Assembly: GCA_003577005.1 (NCBI GenBank)
Contig: QEUW01000182.1
Location: 1-14,427, forward strand
Direction: 5' to 3'
Length of the DNA stretch: 14,427 nt
Origin: Chloroflexota bacterium
GTDB taxonomy: Bacteria > Chloroflexota > Anaerolineae > Caldilineales > Caldilineaceae
The position numbers and the translations under genes were made by a program. Positions within the stretch are counted from its first letter, which is position 1, and the number at the start of each line of letters is the position of its first letter. Positions 1 through 6,843 of the stretch are shown here, piece after piece. The notes beneath the pieces are model-generated. The model did no database searches. It was not told where the DNA came from and worked only from the letters and a program-made list of their open reading frames with translations.

Positions 1-1
1 G

Positions 2-373
2 ATCAACGTCAACCAATCTCAAGAGTTGTTTGGCGTGCCGCCCAGCGAATTCCCCGGCAACGTGGCGCTCGAAACGGAGCCCGGTGATGTTCTGATTTTC
101 AATCACGACCTCTATCACGCAGCCTTTGGTGGCAGCCAGCGCCGGCGCATGTTCACCATGAACTGCACCCGGCGCGCCAAAACGCCCACAGAATTGGCCA
201 CCGCACGCCAGTATCTGAGTGTCCATTCGGCCGGTGGGTATAACGTCGACACCGGCGCCGGTATGTATTTCCCGACGATGATCGATACCGCTGACGACAG
301 GCGGATGGTCCATCTCGAACAACCCATCGCCATCCACGATGAACTCTTTCCCCATCTTGCCCGACGACGGTAA
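2..373 (+). CDS. Phytanoyl-CoA dioxygenase (PhyH) family protein, C-terminal part
   Basis: The gene enters from the left edge; 123 residues and the TAA stop are visible. The segment GDVLIFNHDLYHAAFGG followed by RRR matches the C-terminal half of the PhyH fold. In that family the histidine (H39 of the visible part, codon 116-118) is the distal iron ligand, and an arginine about ten residues later binds 2-oxoglutarate. The proximal HxD motif would lie upstream of the window. Known members are Fe(II)/2-oxoglutarate-dependent hydroxylases with very varied substrates, so the substrate cannot be named. An internal TTG at 26 is not a credible start because the open frame runs to the window edge. 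The stop is 10 nt before the preferred start of the GH36 gene, suggesting one transcript. Family is fairly certain; role is unknown. Confidence 0.75.
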   Translation: MNVNQSQELFGVPPSEFPGNVALETEPGDVLIFNHDLYHAAFGGSQRRRMFTMNCTRRAKTPTELATARQYLSVHSAGGYNVDTGAGMYFPTMIDTADDRRMVHLEQPIAIHDELFPHLARRR

Positions 374-383
374 GCGACCATTG

Positions 384-2384
384 ATGGACACAACGAACAT
401 GATGCCTACGACAACACCTGCGGATATGGTGCGAAGTCGCACCTGGGTGGGGCGCTTCTTTGCCAGCGCAGCCGACCTGCCTATCGCATTTATGCTCGGT
501 GGAGAAGCGATCCACGGCATCCCCACAACGTGGCAACCGGTTGCCAGGCGGCGGATTATCGACGCCAACATTGTCGAAACGGTCTATGAAGGCACAGCCC
601 CCAATACAGGGTTGAAGGTCCGAGTGGAGTGTACCGAATACCAGGATTACCCGGTAATCGAATGGGTGGCCTGGTTTACCAATGAGGGCCATGAGCCCAC
701 ACCGGTCATCAGCGATCTCCTGGCCCTAGATGGGATGTTCAGCGGCTCGTCGCCTGCGTTGGTTCATTGCAATGGAGATTTCTACAGTGCGGAAGGCTAC
801 GCTCCCCAGCAAACAGCCCTACAACCTGGGAATACACTCCATTTTGCCCCCAATGGCGGCCGTCCCTGTGATGGTGCCTTTCCCTATTATCGCCTCGTGT
901 TTGCCGACGGCGGCCTCTCTATCGCCATCGGCTGGCCGGCGCAATGGGCAGTGACGTTTACCGGGCAGGCGGACGGTGTACAGGTGCAGGCGGGCCAGGA
1001 AAAAGTAAACCTGCGGTTGATGCCCGGTGAACGCATCCGCACACCGCGCGTGACGATTCTCACCTGGTCGGGCGATGAGGTCAGAGCCGTGAACCTGTGG
1101 CGCCGCTGGATGCTCGCCCACGTTCTGCCCCGGCCCAACGGCCAGCCGTTGCAACCGCTGCTGGCTTGTGCGGCGACCGATGACGGGGAGGAATTCACAG
1201 CCTCAACCGAAGAGAACCAGATCCGCTATATCGAACGCTTCAAAGAGCGCGGGATTGACTTTGATGTCTGGTGGATCGACGCCGGGTGGTATCCCTGTTA
1301 CAACGAAGACCACGTTCGCAAATGGACGATCACCGGCACTTGGGAACCGGATGCCGAACGCTTCCCCAATGGGCTAAAACCCATTGCCGACCGCGCCACG
1401 CAAGCCGGCGCCAACCTATTGGTTTGGTTTGAACCGGAACGGGTGCGGCCCGGTACAAAACTGGAGGTGGAACACCCGGAATGGCTGCTCAGAACGACGG
1501 AAAGTAATAATAGCTTGCTAAATCTGGGCAACCCTGCCTGCCGCCAATGGCTGACCGACCATGTGTGCCGGCTGATCCAAGAGAACAGCATCCATATCTA
1601 CCGGCAGGATTTCAACTTTCCGCCCCTGCAACACTGGCGCCAGAATGAGGCTGAGGAGCGCCAGGGGCTAAACGAGAACCTTCATGTCCAGGGCTATCTG
1701 CAATACTGGGACGAGTTGCTGGCGCGCAACCCCGGCCTGTGGATCGATTCGTGTGCGAGCGGTGGGCGCCGCAACGACCTGGAGACGATGCGCCGCTCGG
1801 TGCCGCTCCATTACACCGACTATGGCTACGGCGACCACCCCGTCAAGTTGGCCTTCCAGCGCACGCTGTACGAGTGGATCCCCTATTTCAAGGAGGTCAC
1901 GCTGGCCTGGGACCTCAGCGGCAATACCCGTTTCGACCACCAGATCGAGAGCTACGCCTACTACTGCGGCATGGCGCCCATGTTGTTTGCTACGCTGGAC
2001 ATTCGCCGTGACGATTACGACTATGCCTTGGCCCGCAAGATGATCGACATCTGGCGCCGTGCGTCTGGCCTGCTGCTCCACGGCGACTATTACGCCCACA
2101 CCCCCTTCCACCGCAGCGCACAAGCCTGGGTGGCCCGGCAATTTGACTCGCCGGAAACAGGTCGTGGGCTGGTGCAGGCCATCCGTCTCCCAGCAGCAGA
2201 GGAAGAGACGTTGAGCATCTATCTCGAGGGGACTCGCCCGGATGTAGTATACCGCTTTGAGAATGCGGAAACAGGGGAAAGCAGGGAGATTGCGGGCGAA
2301 AAGCTGAGCCGCGATGGCTTCACCGTTGCGCTGCCGCCGCGCAGTGGTGCCATCTGGTTCTATCAACAGCAAGTTGCCGGATAG
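384..2384 (+). CDS. GH36-type glycoside hydrolase (alpha-galactosidase family)
   Basis: This 666-residue protein (counted from ATG 384) has the GH36 layout. A beta-rich N-terminal domain spans about residues 1-260, a TIM barrel about 265-575, and a beta C-terminal domain ends the protein. Barrel motifs are WWIDAGW (296-302), WFEPE (348-352), YRQDFN with the expected nucleophile D409, and SCASGGRRND with the expected acid/base D465. GH36 enzymes are retaining exo-hydrolases that remove terminal alpha-galactosyl or related residues. No signal peptide is seen, so it probably acts in the cytoplasm on imported oligosaccharides, consistent with the ABC importer downstream. Two positions differ from classical members: DD(x)W is DA(G)W, and KWDMN is RQDFN. 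This suggests a divergent subgroup whose substrate may not be an alpha-galactoside. An in-frame ATG at 339 overlaps the previous gene, and 399 or 426 are also possible. None has a clear Shine-Dalgarno sequence, so the start is uncertain. Confidence 0.85.
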   Translation: MDTTNMMPTTTPADMVRSRTWVGRFFASAADLPIAFMLGGEAIHGIPTTWQPVARRRIIDANIVETVYEGTAPNTGLKVRVECTEYQDYPVIEWVAWFTNEGHEPTPVISDLLALDGMFSGSSPALVHCNGDFYSAEGYAPQQTALQPGNTLHFAPNGGRPCDGAFPYYRLVFADGGLSIAIGWPAQWAVTFTGQADGVQVQAGQEKVNLRLMPGERIRTPRVTILTWSGDEVRAVNLWRRWMLAHVLPRPNGQPLQPLLACAATDDGEEFTASTEENQIRYIERFKERGIDFDVWWIDAGWYPCYNEDHVRKWTITGTWEPDAERFPNGLKPIADRATQAGANLLVWFEPERVRPGTKLEVEHPEWLLRTTESNNSLLNLGNPACRQWLTDHVCRLIQENSIHIYRQDFNFPPLQHWRQNEAEERQGLNENLHVQGYLQYWDELLARNPGLWIDSCASGGRRNDLETMRRSVPLHYTDYGYGDHPVKLAFQRTLYEWIPYFKEVTLAWDLSGNTRFDHQIESYAYYCGMAPMLFATLDIRRDDYDYALARKMIDIWRRASGLLLHGDYYAHTPFHRSAQAWVARQFDSPETGRGLVQAIRLPAAEEETLSIYLEGTRPDVVYRFENAETGESREIAGEKLSRDGFTVALPPRSGAIWFYQQQVAG

Positions 2385-2465
2385 GTTCTTTCATCATTTT
2401 GTATCTAGAACCTATCCGTAAATTCGGTTATGGGTCAGGTTCCGATACCGAGAATTTACGGATAG
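2378..2465 (+). promoter_or_regulatory. Two overlapping, mutually exclusive inverted repeats
   Basis: Hairpin 1 pairs cggataggttct (2378-2389, containing the GH36 stop codon) with agaacctatccg (2407-2418), a perfect 12-bp stem with a 17-nt loop. Hairpin 2 pairs ctatccgtaaattc (2412-2425) with gaatttacggatag (2452-2465), a perfect 14-bp stem with a 26-nt loop. The two share CTATCCG at 2412-2418, so only one can form at a time. Neither is followed by a T run, so an ordinary intrinsic terminator is unlikely. Hairpin 2 ends 16 nt before the AGGAGG of the binding-protein gene. Possible roles are attenuation, mRNA end protection, a regulator binding site, or a small repeat element. The structure is read directly; the function is inference. 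Confidence 0.5.
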
Positions 2466-2492
2466 ACACTTACACAGTATCAGGAGGAAACC

Positions 2493-3914
2493 ATGAGCGT
2501 TGATCGATTGAGCCGGCGGACATTCTTGAAGTTCGCTGCCGGAGCCGCAGGAGCAACCACGCTGGCCGCGTGTATGCCTTCCGCCCCGGCTGCCCCACCC
2601 GCCGCCCAGCAGGAGCCCGCAACGGGCGGCGCTGCTCCGGCGCCGGTAGCCCAGCAAGGCGTGCTGTGGGGGCTGCAGTATGACCCGCATGTGGAGACCT
2701 ACAAGCGGCTGGCCGACATGTTCACAGAGAAAAGCAGCGTGACGTTGGCGGTGGAGCCACAGGCCTGGCCGCTGGAGACCAAGCTGATCGCCGCCCTGTC
2801 AGCCGGCACACAACCAGACGTCATCTGTATCATGGGTAAAGTGCTGATCCCGCTCCACATCCAAAAGGCGCTCATGCCGCTCAAAGAGAGCGTCTATGAT
2901 GCACAGGGGGTCAACCCGGAAACCGATTTTATCGGCGACGGCATTGGTGCCTACACCTGGGAAGGCGAACTCTACGGGGTGCCCACCGAAGTCAACGGCG
3001 TGGGGCACGTGGTCAACGTACCGGTGGACGATGTCGAAGCCGCCGGGCTGAGCGACCAGTACCCGCCGACCAACGGTGAGCCCTTCTTCGAGAGCTATGA
3101 GTCGATGTGGGAGCTGGCCAAGGCGCTACAAGTCGAAGAGGATGGCAAGGTCACCCGCTGGGGCTTGAGCAGCAAGGGCTGGGACAATCAGAGCTATCTG
3201 GGCATCCTGCGCACGTTGCTGGCCAACGATGGCGTCGATTGGTGGGACAACAACGCCAAACAGTTCAACATCAACACGGAGGCCGGTGTCAAGGCGATGG
3301 AGCTCTTTGCCGAAACCCCGGTCAAGATGGGCATCGAGACCGAGCTGGACCAGTCGCAGATCGACGCTGCCCTGGCCGGCAAGGTGGCCCTAGCGCGCGG
3401 CAACGGCACGCCAGCCGTGCAAGGACGCGACCTGGGGTACAACTTCTTCTTGACCGGTGCGCCCAAGATTAACGGCTCCGAGGCGCCGCTCTTTGTCGGC
3501 GAGGCCGGGTGGGGTTTTGCTGCACCCAAGAACTCTAAAAACCCGGACGTTTCGCTCGAATTTCTGCGCATGATGTGTACTGAGGATGGGCAGCGCGGTT
3601 ATTCGATGATCTACGGCGGGATCATCCCGGCCTGGCAAGGATTGGTCGGCCAGTTCGACTACTTTGCCGACCCCAGCGAGGATAGCCCTAATGTGATGGC
3701 GGCCAAGTTGAGCATGGAGTATCTGCTGCCCCAGACTCAGTATTATGGCGAAGGGTTTGGCTACCCGGCTCAGGTGGACGGCATCGGCGGCGAGATTTGC
3801 TCGCTAGTGCGCCAGGGCCAACTCACCGCGGCGGAAGCCGTCCAGCAATATCAAGAACGCGCGGTTGCCCAGTATGAACAGTACTTGGAAGATGTCAAGA
3901 ACGTGAGTGGATAG
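2493..3914 (+). CDS. ABC sugar transporter, extracellular solute-binding protein (family 1, Tat lipoprotein)
   Basis: This 473-residue protein is a CUT1-type substrate-binding lipoprotein that captures a carbohydrate outside the membrane and delivers it to the permeases encoded downstream. The N-terminus has a twin-arginine signal, SRRTFLK (residues 7-13), a short hydrophobic stretch, and the lipobox LAAC with lipidated C27. An Ala/Pro-rich tether runs to about residue 52. The mature part has the usual alternating two-lobed fold pattern and normal family length. ATG 2493 is well supported by AGGAGG at 2482-2487. The gene lies between the GH36 hydrolase and a MalF/MalG pair, so a glycoside substrate is likely, but the sequence does not identify the ligand. 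Both flanking gaps are rich in hairpins, which may set its expression above that of the permeases. Confidence 0.9.
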   Translation: MSVDRLSRRTFLKFAAGAAGATTLAACMPSAPAAPPAAQQEPATGGAAPAPVAQQGVLWGLQYDPHVETYKRLADMFTEKSSVTLAVEPQAWPLETKLIAALSAGTQPDVICIMGKVLIPLHIQKALMPLKESVYDAQGVNPETDFIGDGIGAYTWEGELYGVPTEVNGVGHVVNVPVDDVEAAGLSDQYPPTNGEPFFESYESMWELAKALQVEEDGKVTRWGLSSKGWDNQSYLGILRTLLANDGVDWWDNNAKQFNINTEAGVKAMELFAETPVKMGIETELDQSQIDAALAGKVALARGNGTPAVQGRDLGYNFFLTGAPKINGSEAPLFVGEAGWGFAAPKNSKNPDVSLEFLRMMCTEDGQRGYSMIYGGIIPAWQGLVGQFDYFADPSEDSPNVMAAKLSMEYLLPQTQYYGEGFGYPAQVDGIGGEICSLVRQGQLTAAEAVQQYQERAVAQYEQYLEDVKNVSG

Positions 3915-3943
3915 AATGTGCGGCCAAGGATCGTAGCCATGGC

Positions 3944-3998
3944 CCGGCTGTCTTGAGCCGGCGCTCGAGAGATTGGCTCTGGTCAATCTCTCGAGCGC
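3944..3998 (+). repeat. Tandem hairpins after the solute-binding protein gene
   Basis: A small stem pairs ccggct (3944-3949) with agccgg (3956-3961). It abuts a strong 15-bp perfect stem between gcgctcgagagattg (3961-3975) and caatctctcgagcgc (3984-3998), with an 8-nt loop that can tighten further. There is no T run after either, so a strong Rho-independent terminator is not indicated, and the permease genes continue in the same direction. The position 30 nt after the binding-protein stop fits a 3'-end stabiliser or partial terminator that lowers permease expression, as known for malE-malF in enterobacteria. That role is inferred. Confidence 0.6.
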
Positions 3999-4029
3999 GG
4001 CGCTGCGAATAGAGCACAGCGTTCAAAAA

Positions 4030-4100
4030 GTAGGGTTTGCAAGGCGACGAAACTACTCCCCTAGCTCGGATAGGCGGATTCGCTACTCTTCAAACCCTAC
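4030..4100 (+). repeat. 71-bp nested inverted repeat upstream of the first permease
   Basis: The outer arms gtagggtttg (4030-4039) and caaaccctac (4091-4100) are perfect 10-bp inverted repeats. Inside them cgaa (4048-4051) can pair with ttcg (4079-4082), and ccta (4060-4063) with tagg (4071-4074), giving an interrupted cruciform-like stem. It lies between the binding-protein hairpins and the permease Shine-Dalgarno sequence. It may be a REP-like or MITE-like element or an RNA structure. An open frame from TTG 4037 reads through it, but that is an upstream extension of the permease frame rather than a coding start. Confidence 0.45.
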
Positions 4101-4174
4101 CACTACGAGTGACGAAGATGTGTGCTTCCCCAACGAGTCACCCTCGCAATTGCTGCATCGACGGAGGCAAGATA

Positions 4175-5134
4175 ATGGCACAAGGAGCAACTACGCTGGA
4201 GACGGCACGCAGCCTACCTGCCAAACGAACACGCGGGGTGCGAAGCCTGCTGCGCCAGACGTTGCGCAAACCTCAATTCTGGTTTGGTATTACAATTATC
4301 GTCCCCACGCTAGTCTGGTATTGGTTCTTTGCCTACCAGCCGATCATCCTGGCCTTTCGCCTGGCGGTGGTCAAATATCAGATGCTCGACCCGGCGGGCA
4401 GCCCCTTTGTTGGGCTTGATAATTTTCGCCAACTTTTTGCGAATCCGCTCTTTTTGATCTCGATTCGCAATACGCTCCTTTGGGCGCTCCTCTCCTTTGT
4501 TGGGATGCTGCCGATTAGCCTGGGTATTTCACTCTGCCTGGTGACTGTGCGGCGGGGTCGTAACCTCTATCAGGGGATCCTCTTTCTGCCGGTGGTCATC
4601 TCACTGGTCGCCATCGCGCTCCTCTTTCGCATGTTGATGGACCCGGAAGTGGGGCAGTTAAACCAGATCTTGGAGAGTCTCGGCCTACCCGCCATGCAAT
4701 GGCTATCAAGTTCCAACACGGCTCTGCCGACGGCGGTGGGGATCAGTATCTGGAAAGGGTTGGGTTTTTACGTGGTGATCTTGACCGCCGGCATGTTGAA
4801 CATTCCCGTGGAGCTACACGACGCGGCGACGGTAGATGGTGTGAATGGCTGGCAGCGCTTTCGCTTTATTACCTTGCCCCTGTTATCACACACGCTGGCG
4901 CTGGTGATGGTCATCCTGGCGATTGGCGCCTTGCAGGAATTTACGGGTATCTTTGTGCTCACCAACGGTGGGCCGGGCAACGCCACCTACATGTATAATC
5001 TGCTGATTTACCAGGAGGCGTTTCAATACATCCGCTTTGGCACCGCAACGGCTGCTGCGCTGATCCAGTTTGTCTTTATCATCTTGATCAGCATTCTGCA
5101 ATTGCGTCTGGTCCGGCCTTCATGGTCGTATTGA
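4175..5134 (+). CDS. ABC sugar transporter permease, MalF type
   Basis: This 319-residue membrane protein forms half of the transmembrane channel of a CUT1 sugar importer. A basic cytoplasmic N-terminus leads into about six hydrophobic segments (near residues 37-57, 98-123, 130-152, 183-205, 240-260 and 290-312). The EAA loop that contacts the ATPase is ELHDAATVDGVNGWQRF, from about residue 213, ending in ITLP. NGGPGNATYMY near 264-274 is typical of MalF-like subunits. ATG 4175 is chosen because GGAGG at 4163-4167 sits 7 nt upstream and the protein then has the usual family length. The frame is open to TTG 4037, but that stretch is an inverted repeat. It is followed 20 nt later by its MalG-type partner. 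Confidence 0.9.
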   Translation: MAQGATTLETARSLPAKRTRGVRSLLRQTLRKPQFWFGITIIVPTLVWYWFFAYQPIILAFRLAVVKYQMLDPAGSPFVGLDNFRQLFANPLFLISIRNTLLWALLSFVGMLPISLGISLCLVTVRRGRNLYQGILFLPVVISLVAIALLFRMLMDPEVGQLNQILESLGLPAMQWLSSSNTALPTAVGISIWKGLGFYVVILTAGMLNIPVELHDAATVDGVNGWQRFRFITLPLLSHTLALVMVILAIGALQEFTGIFVLTNGGPGNATYMYNLLIYQEAFQYIRFGTATAAALIQFVFIILISILQLRLVRPSWSY

Positions 5135-5154
5135 GATAGAAAGGGCACAACACC

Positions 5155-6018
5155 ATGCAAGCCACCCAACGTCTTCCCCAGCCGCGGCGCCGTAGCTTCT
5201 CCCCGGCCTTTCTAAGTCAGTTGCTTTCCCATGCGGTGCTGCTGACCATGTCGGTGTTGGCGATCTTTCCGTTTGTCTGGATGGTCGCCGCCTCGTTCAA
5301 GACCTTCAAAGAGCTGGTCAGCTCAAAAGATTTGCTACCCCACGTCTGGACAGTCAACAACTATCGCGAGATCGTCAGCCGGGTCAACTTTCCTGTCGCA
5401 TTTGCCAACAGCCTGATCGCGGCCATAACCGTCACGTTCTTTACGCTGCTTACCTCGGCTGCGCTTGGGTACATCTTTGCCAAATATCATTTCTGGGGGA
5501 AGGAGAAGCTCTTTTTGCTCCTCCTTTCGACGATGATGGTGCCCTTTGCCGTGGTGCTGGTGCCACTCTACTTGACGATCACCAGCTTTGGGTTTGCCAA
5601 TAGCCTGGGTGGGATCATCATCACCGGTTTATGGTCGGCGTTTGGCATGTTTATGTTGCGCCAGTTTATGGAGTCAATCCCGTTTGAGTTGATCGACGCC
5701 GCCCGTATCGACGGCGCCTCCGAATGGCGCATCTTTGGGCAGATTGTGTTGCCGCTGTCGGGCGCACCGCTGGCCGCTCTGGCAGTCTTCGCCTTCCTGG
5801 GCAACTGGGACAGCTATCTCTGGCCGCTGGTGGTGCTCAGCAGTCCCGAAAAGCAGACCTTGCCCCTGGTCCTGGCCGGTCTGCGCAACCTCTGGTGGAC
5901 GCGCTACGAAATGTGGGCCGCCGGATCGATGTTGACCGTCATCCCGGTGATGCTCATCTACAGCCTGGCATCGAAGTATTTTATTCGTGGCATTGCGATG
6001 ACGGGGTTGAAAGCGTAA
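5155..6018 (+). CDS. ABC sugar transporter permease, MalG type
   Basis: This 287-residue membrane protein is the second channel half of the importer and probably pairs with the MalF-type subunit just upstream. It has about six hydrophobic spans. The EAA loop reads ELIDAARIDGASEWRIF (from about residue 178) and ends in QIVLPL. The C-terminus, KYFIRGIAMTGLKA, is the usual end of MalG-like permeases. The start at 5155 follows an AAAGGG-like site about 9 nt upstream. This is the last gene of the right-pointing operon. No ATP-binding subunit follows, so a shared MsmX/UgpC-like ATPase elsewhere is expected. Confidence 0.9.
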   Translation: MQATQRLPQPRRRSFSPAFLSQLLSHAVLLTMSVLAIFPFVWMVAASFKTFKELVSSKDLLPHVWTVNNYREIVSRVNFPVAFANSLIAAITVTFFTLLTSAALGYIFAKYHFWGKEKLFLLLLSTMMVPFAVVLVPLYLTITSFGFANSLGGIIITGLWSAFGMFMLRQFMESIPFELIDAARIDGASEWRIFGQIVLPLSGAPLAALAVFAFLGNWDSYLWPLVVLSSPEKQTLPLVLAGLRNLWWTRYEMWAAGSMLTVIPVMLIYSLASKYFIRGIAMTGLKA

Positions 6019-6114
6019 TCGTGGAGCGTCAAAATCGTGCGTTGCATTCGCAACACCAAACATATCCCCTAGAAGGCAACACCCACCGCCGTATGTCTAT
6101 CCAATCAGCCTTGT
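6019..6114. other. Convergent intergenic gap
   Basis: This 96-bp gap separates the right-pointing transporter operon from the left-pointing toxin remnant. It contains a short stem, gttgc (6041-6045) with gcaac (6050-6054), extendable by two pairs across a bulge. No T run follows on either strand. Transcripts from both sides should end here, but I cannot point to a convincing terminator. Confidence 0.35.
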
Positions 6115-6499
6115 TTACCAGATGGTGGTCGCACCATATTGCTGGATCAGCGGGTCATCCGTCAGAAGAGGCATCTCTTCGAGTTGGCTTTGAGCAATCA
6201 AGAGACGGTTAAAGGGGTCACGATGGAGCAATGGCAGTGAGTAGACCTGTAAAGTATGGCTCAATTGAATGGCTAACACGCTAAACTGATTAAGCAACAA
6301 TTGCTCTGTAATAAATTGCTCAAGGTTGCTTGGCAGCGCCAACTTCCCAATTCGGGCTTTGATTGCAATCTCCCAACCATTGGCCGCGCTAAAAAAGAGC
6401 TCATTATCACCATCGCTGATGATTGCGCGCCGTGGCTGAGAGGCGCTTGTCATCGTCGATCCACCAAAGAAACGCGTGTGTATCCAGTAGAATACGCAT
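6115..6499 (-). pseudogene. vapC: VapC-type PIN-domain toxin, frameshifted
   Basis: From ATG 6499 the minus strand encodes MRILLDTHAFLWWIDDDKR and then LSATAR, a classical VapC N-terminus with the first catalytic aspartate (D6). The frame then reads five unrelated residues into a stop. The rest of the protein, AIISDGDNELFFSAANGWEI onward to IW at 6118, continues in another frame. The break coincides with the run gcgcgc (6425-6430). One more GC unit would restore a 128-residue protein with E44, D95 and D115/D116, the PIN metal-binding acidic residues. The open frame starting at ATG 6453 alone lacks D6 and should not be functional. PIN toxins of this type are ribonucleases neutralised by the cognate antitoxin, encoded 20 nt upstream. 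Alternatives are a sequencing or assembly error, or slippage-dependent expression. Confidence 0.8.
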
Positions 6500-6519
6500 C
6501 ACATCAAAGGCCAAAAAGC

Positions 6520-6765
6520 TTAGGCTGGCTTACCTTCAAATTCGTCCAGTAGATCATCAGGCAACGGCGCGTCAAAATCGGGTGCAATCCAAATTTTGCC
6601 TTTAGCTGTGCCAGGCAGCCGTTGAGCTGGTTTTTGTGTAAAGGGCACGATGCGCGCAATCGGTTTGCCTGCTTTGGCAATGACAATTTCTTCGCCGGCA
6701 ATCACGCGCTGAAGCAATTTGGAAAGTTGGCTTTTTGCTTGGTGGATATTGAGCACCGCAGTCAT
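6520..6765 (-). CDS. Phd/YefM family antitoxin
   Basis: This 81-residue protein starts MTAVLNIHQAKSQLSKLLQR and continues VIAGEEIVIAKAGKPIARIV, the standard Phd/YefM N-terminal DNA-binding and dimerisation domain. A charged C-terminal tail (about 45-81) normally wraps the toxin. ATG 6765 is preferred because the family begins at this point; an in-frame upstream start at 6783 adds only six atypical residues. The antitoxin gene precedes the toxin gene by 20 nt, the usual order. Phd-type antitoxins repress their own promoter, and repeats fitting an operator lie at 6808-6843. Because the toxin frame is broken, this may be an antitoxin surviving without an active partner. Confidence 0.85.
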   Translation of the reverse strand: MTAVLNIHQAKSQLSKLLQRVIAGEEIVIAKAGKPIARIVPFTQKPAQRLPGTAKGKIWIAPDFDAPLPDDLLDEFEGKPA

Positions 6766-6800
6766 TGGTCTTCTATTCAACAATCACCGCTATCTCTCCA

Positions 6801-6829
6801 CTTGTAAACTAAGTTATGGACTAAGTCAA
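6801..6829 (-). promoter_or_regulatory. Candidate sigma70 promoter for the antitoxin-toxin pair
   Basis: On the minus strand TTGACT (6829-6824) and TACAAG (6806-6801) are separated by exactly 17 nt, a good -35 and a fair -10. The -10 lies 35 nt upstream of the antitoxin ATG. The spacer contains two copies of ACTTAGT (plus-strand actaagt at 6808-6814 and 6820-6826) with a 12-bp period, which could bind a repressor. No transcription start is known. Confidence 0.4.
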
Positions 6830-6843
6830 GCATGTTTCATGCT
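6829..6843. promoter_or_regulatory. Palindrome next to the antitoxin promoter, candidate operator
   Basis: agcatg-ttt-catgct is a perfect 6-bp inverted repeat around 3 nt that touches the -35 element of the candidate promoter. Phd-type antitoxins autoregulate through short palindromes near their promoters, so this is a reasonable operator candidate. The family link is known; the binding is inferred. Confidence 0.35.

Noticed and set aside
1668..2372. 234-residue open frame antisense to the GH36 gene
   Set aside because: It lies wholly opposite a gene with conserved catalytic motifs, has no recognisable domain or ribosome site, and is a GC-driven shadow.
3961..3998. Rho-independent terminator after the first binding-protein gene
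   Set aside because: The stem is strong but no T run follows and permease genes continue downstream; listed as a hairpin instead.
4037..4174. N-terminal extension of the first permease from TTG 4037
   Set aside because: The stretch is a nested inverted repeat with no transporter similarity, and ATG 4175 has a good Shine-Dalgarno.
6115..6453. 112-residue frame as an intact small protein
   Set aside because: It begins inside a PIN domain and lacks the first catalytic aspartate, which is encoded in the other frame just upstream; better described as the 3' part of a frameshifted toxin gene.
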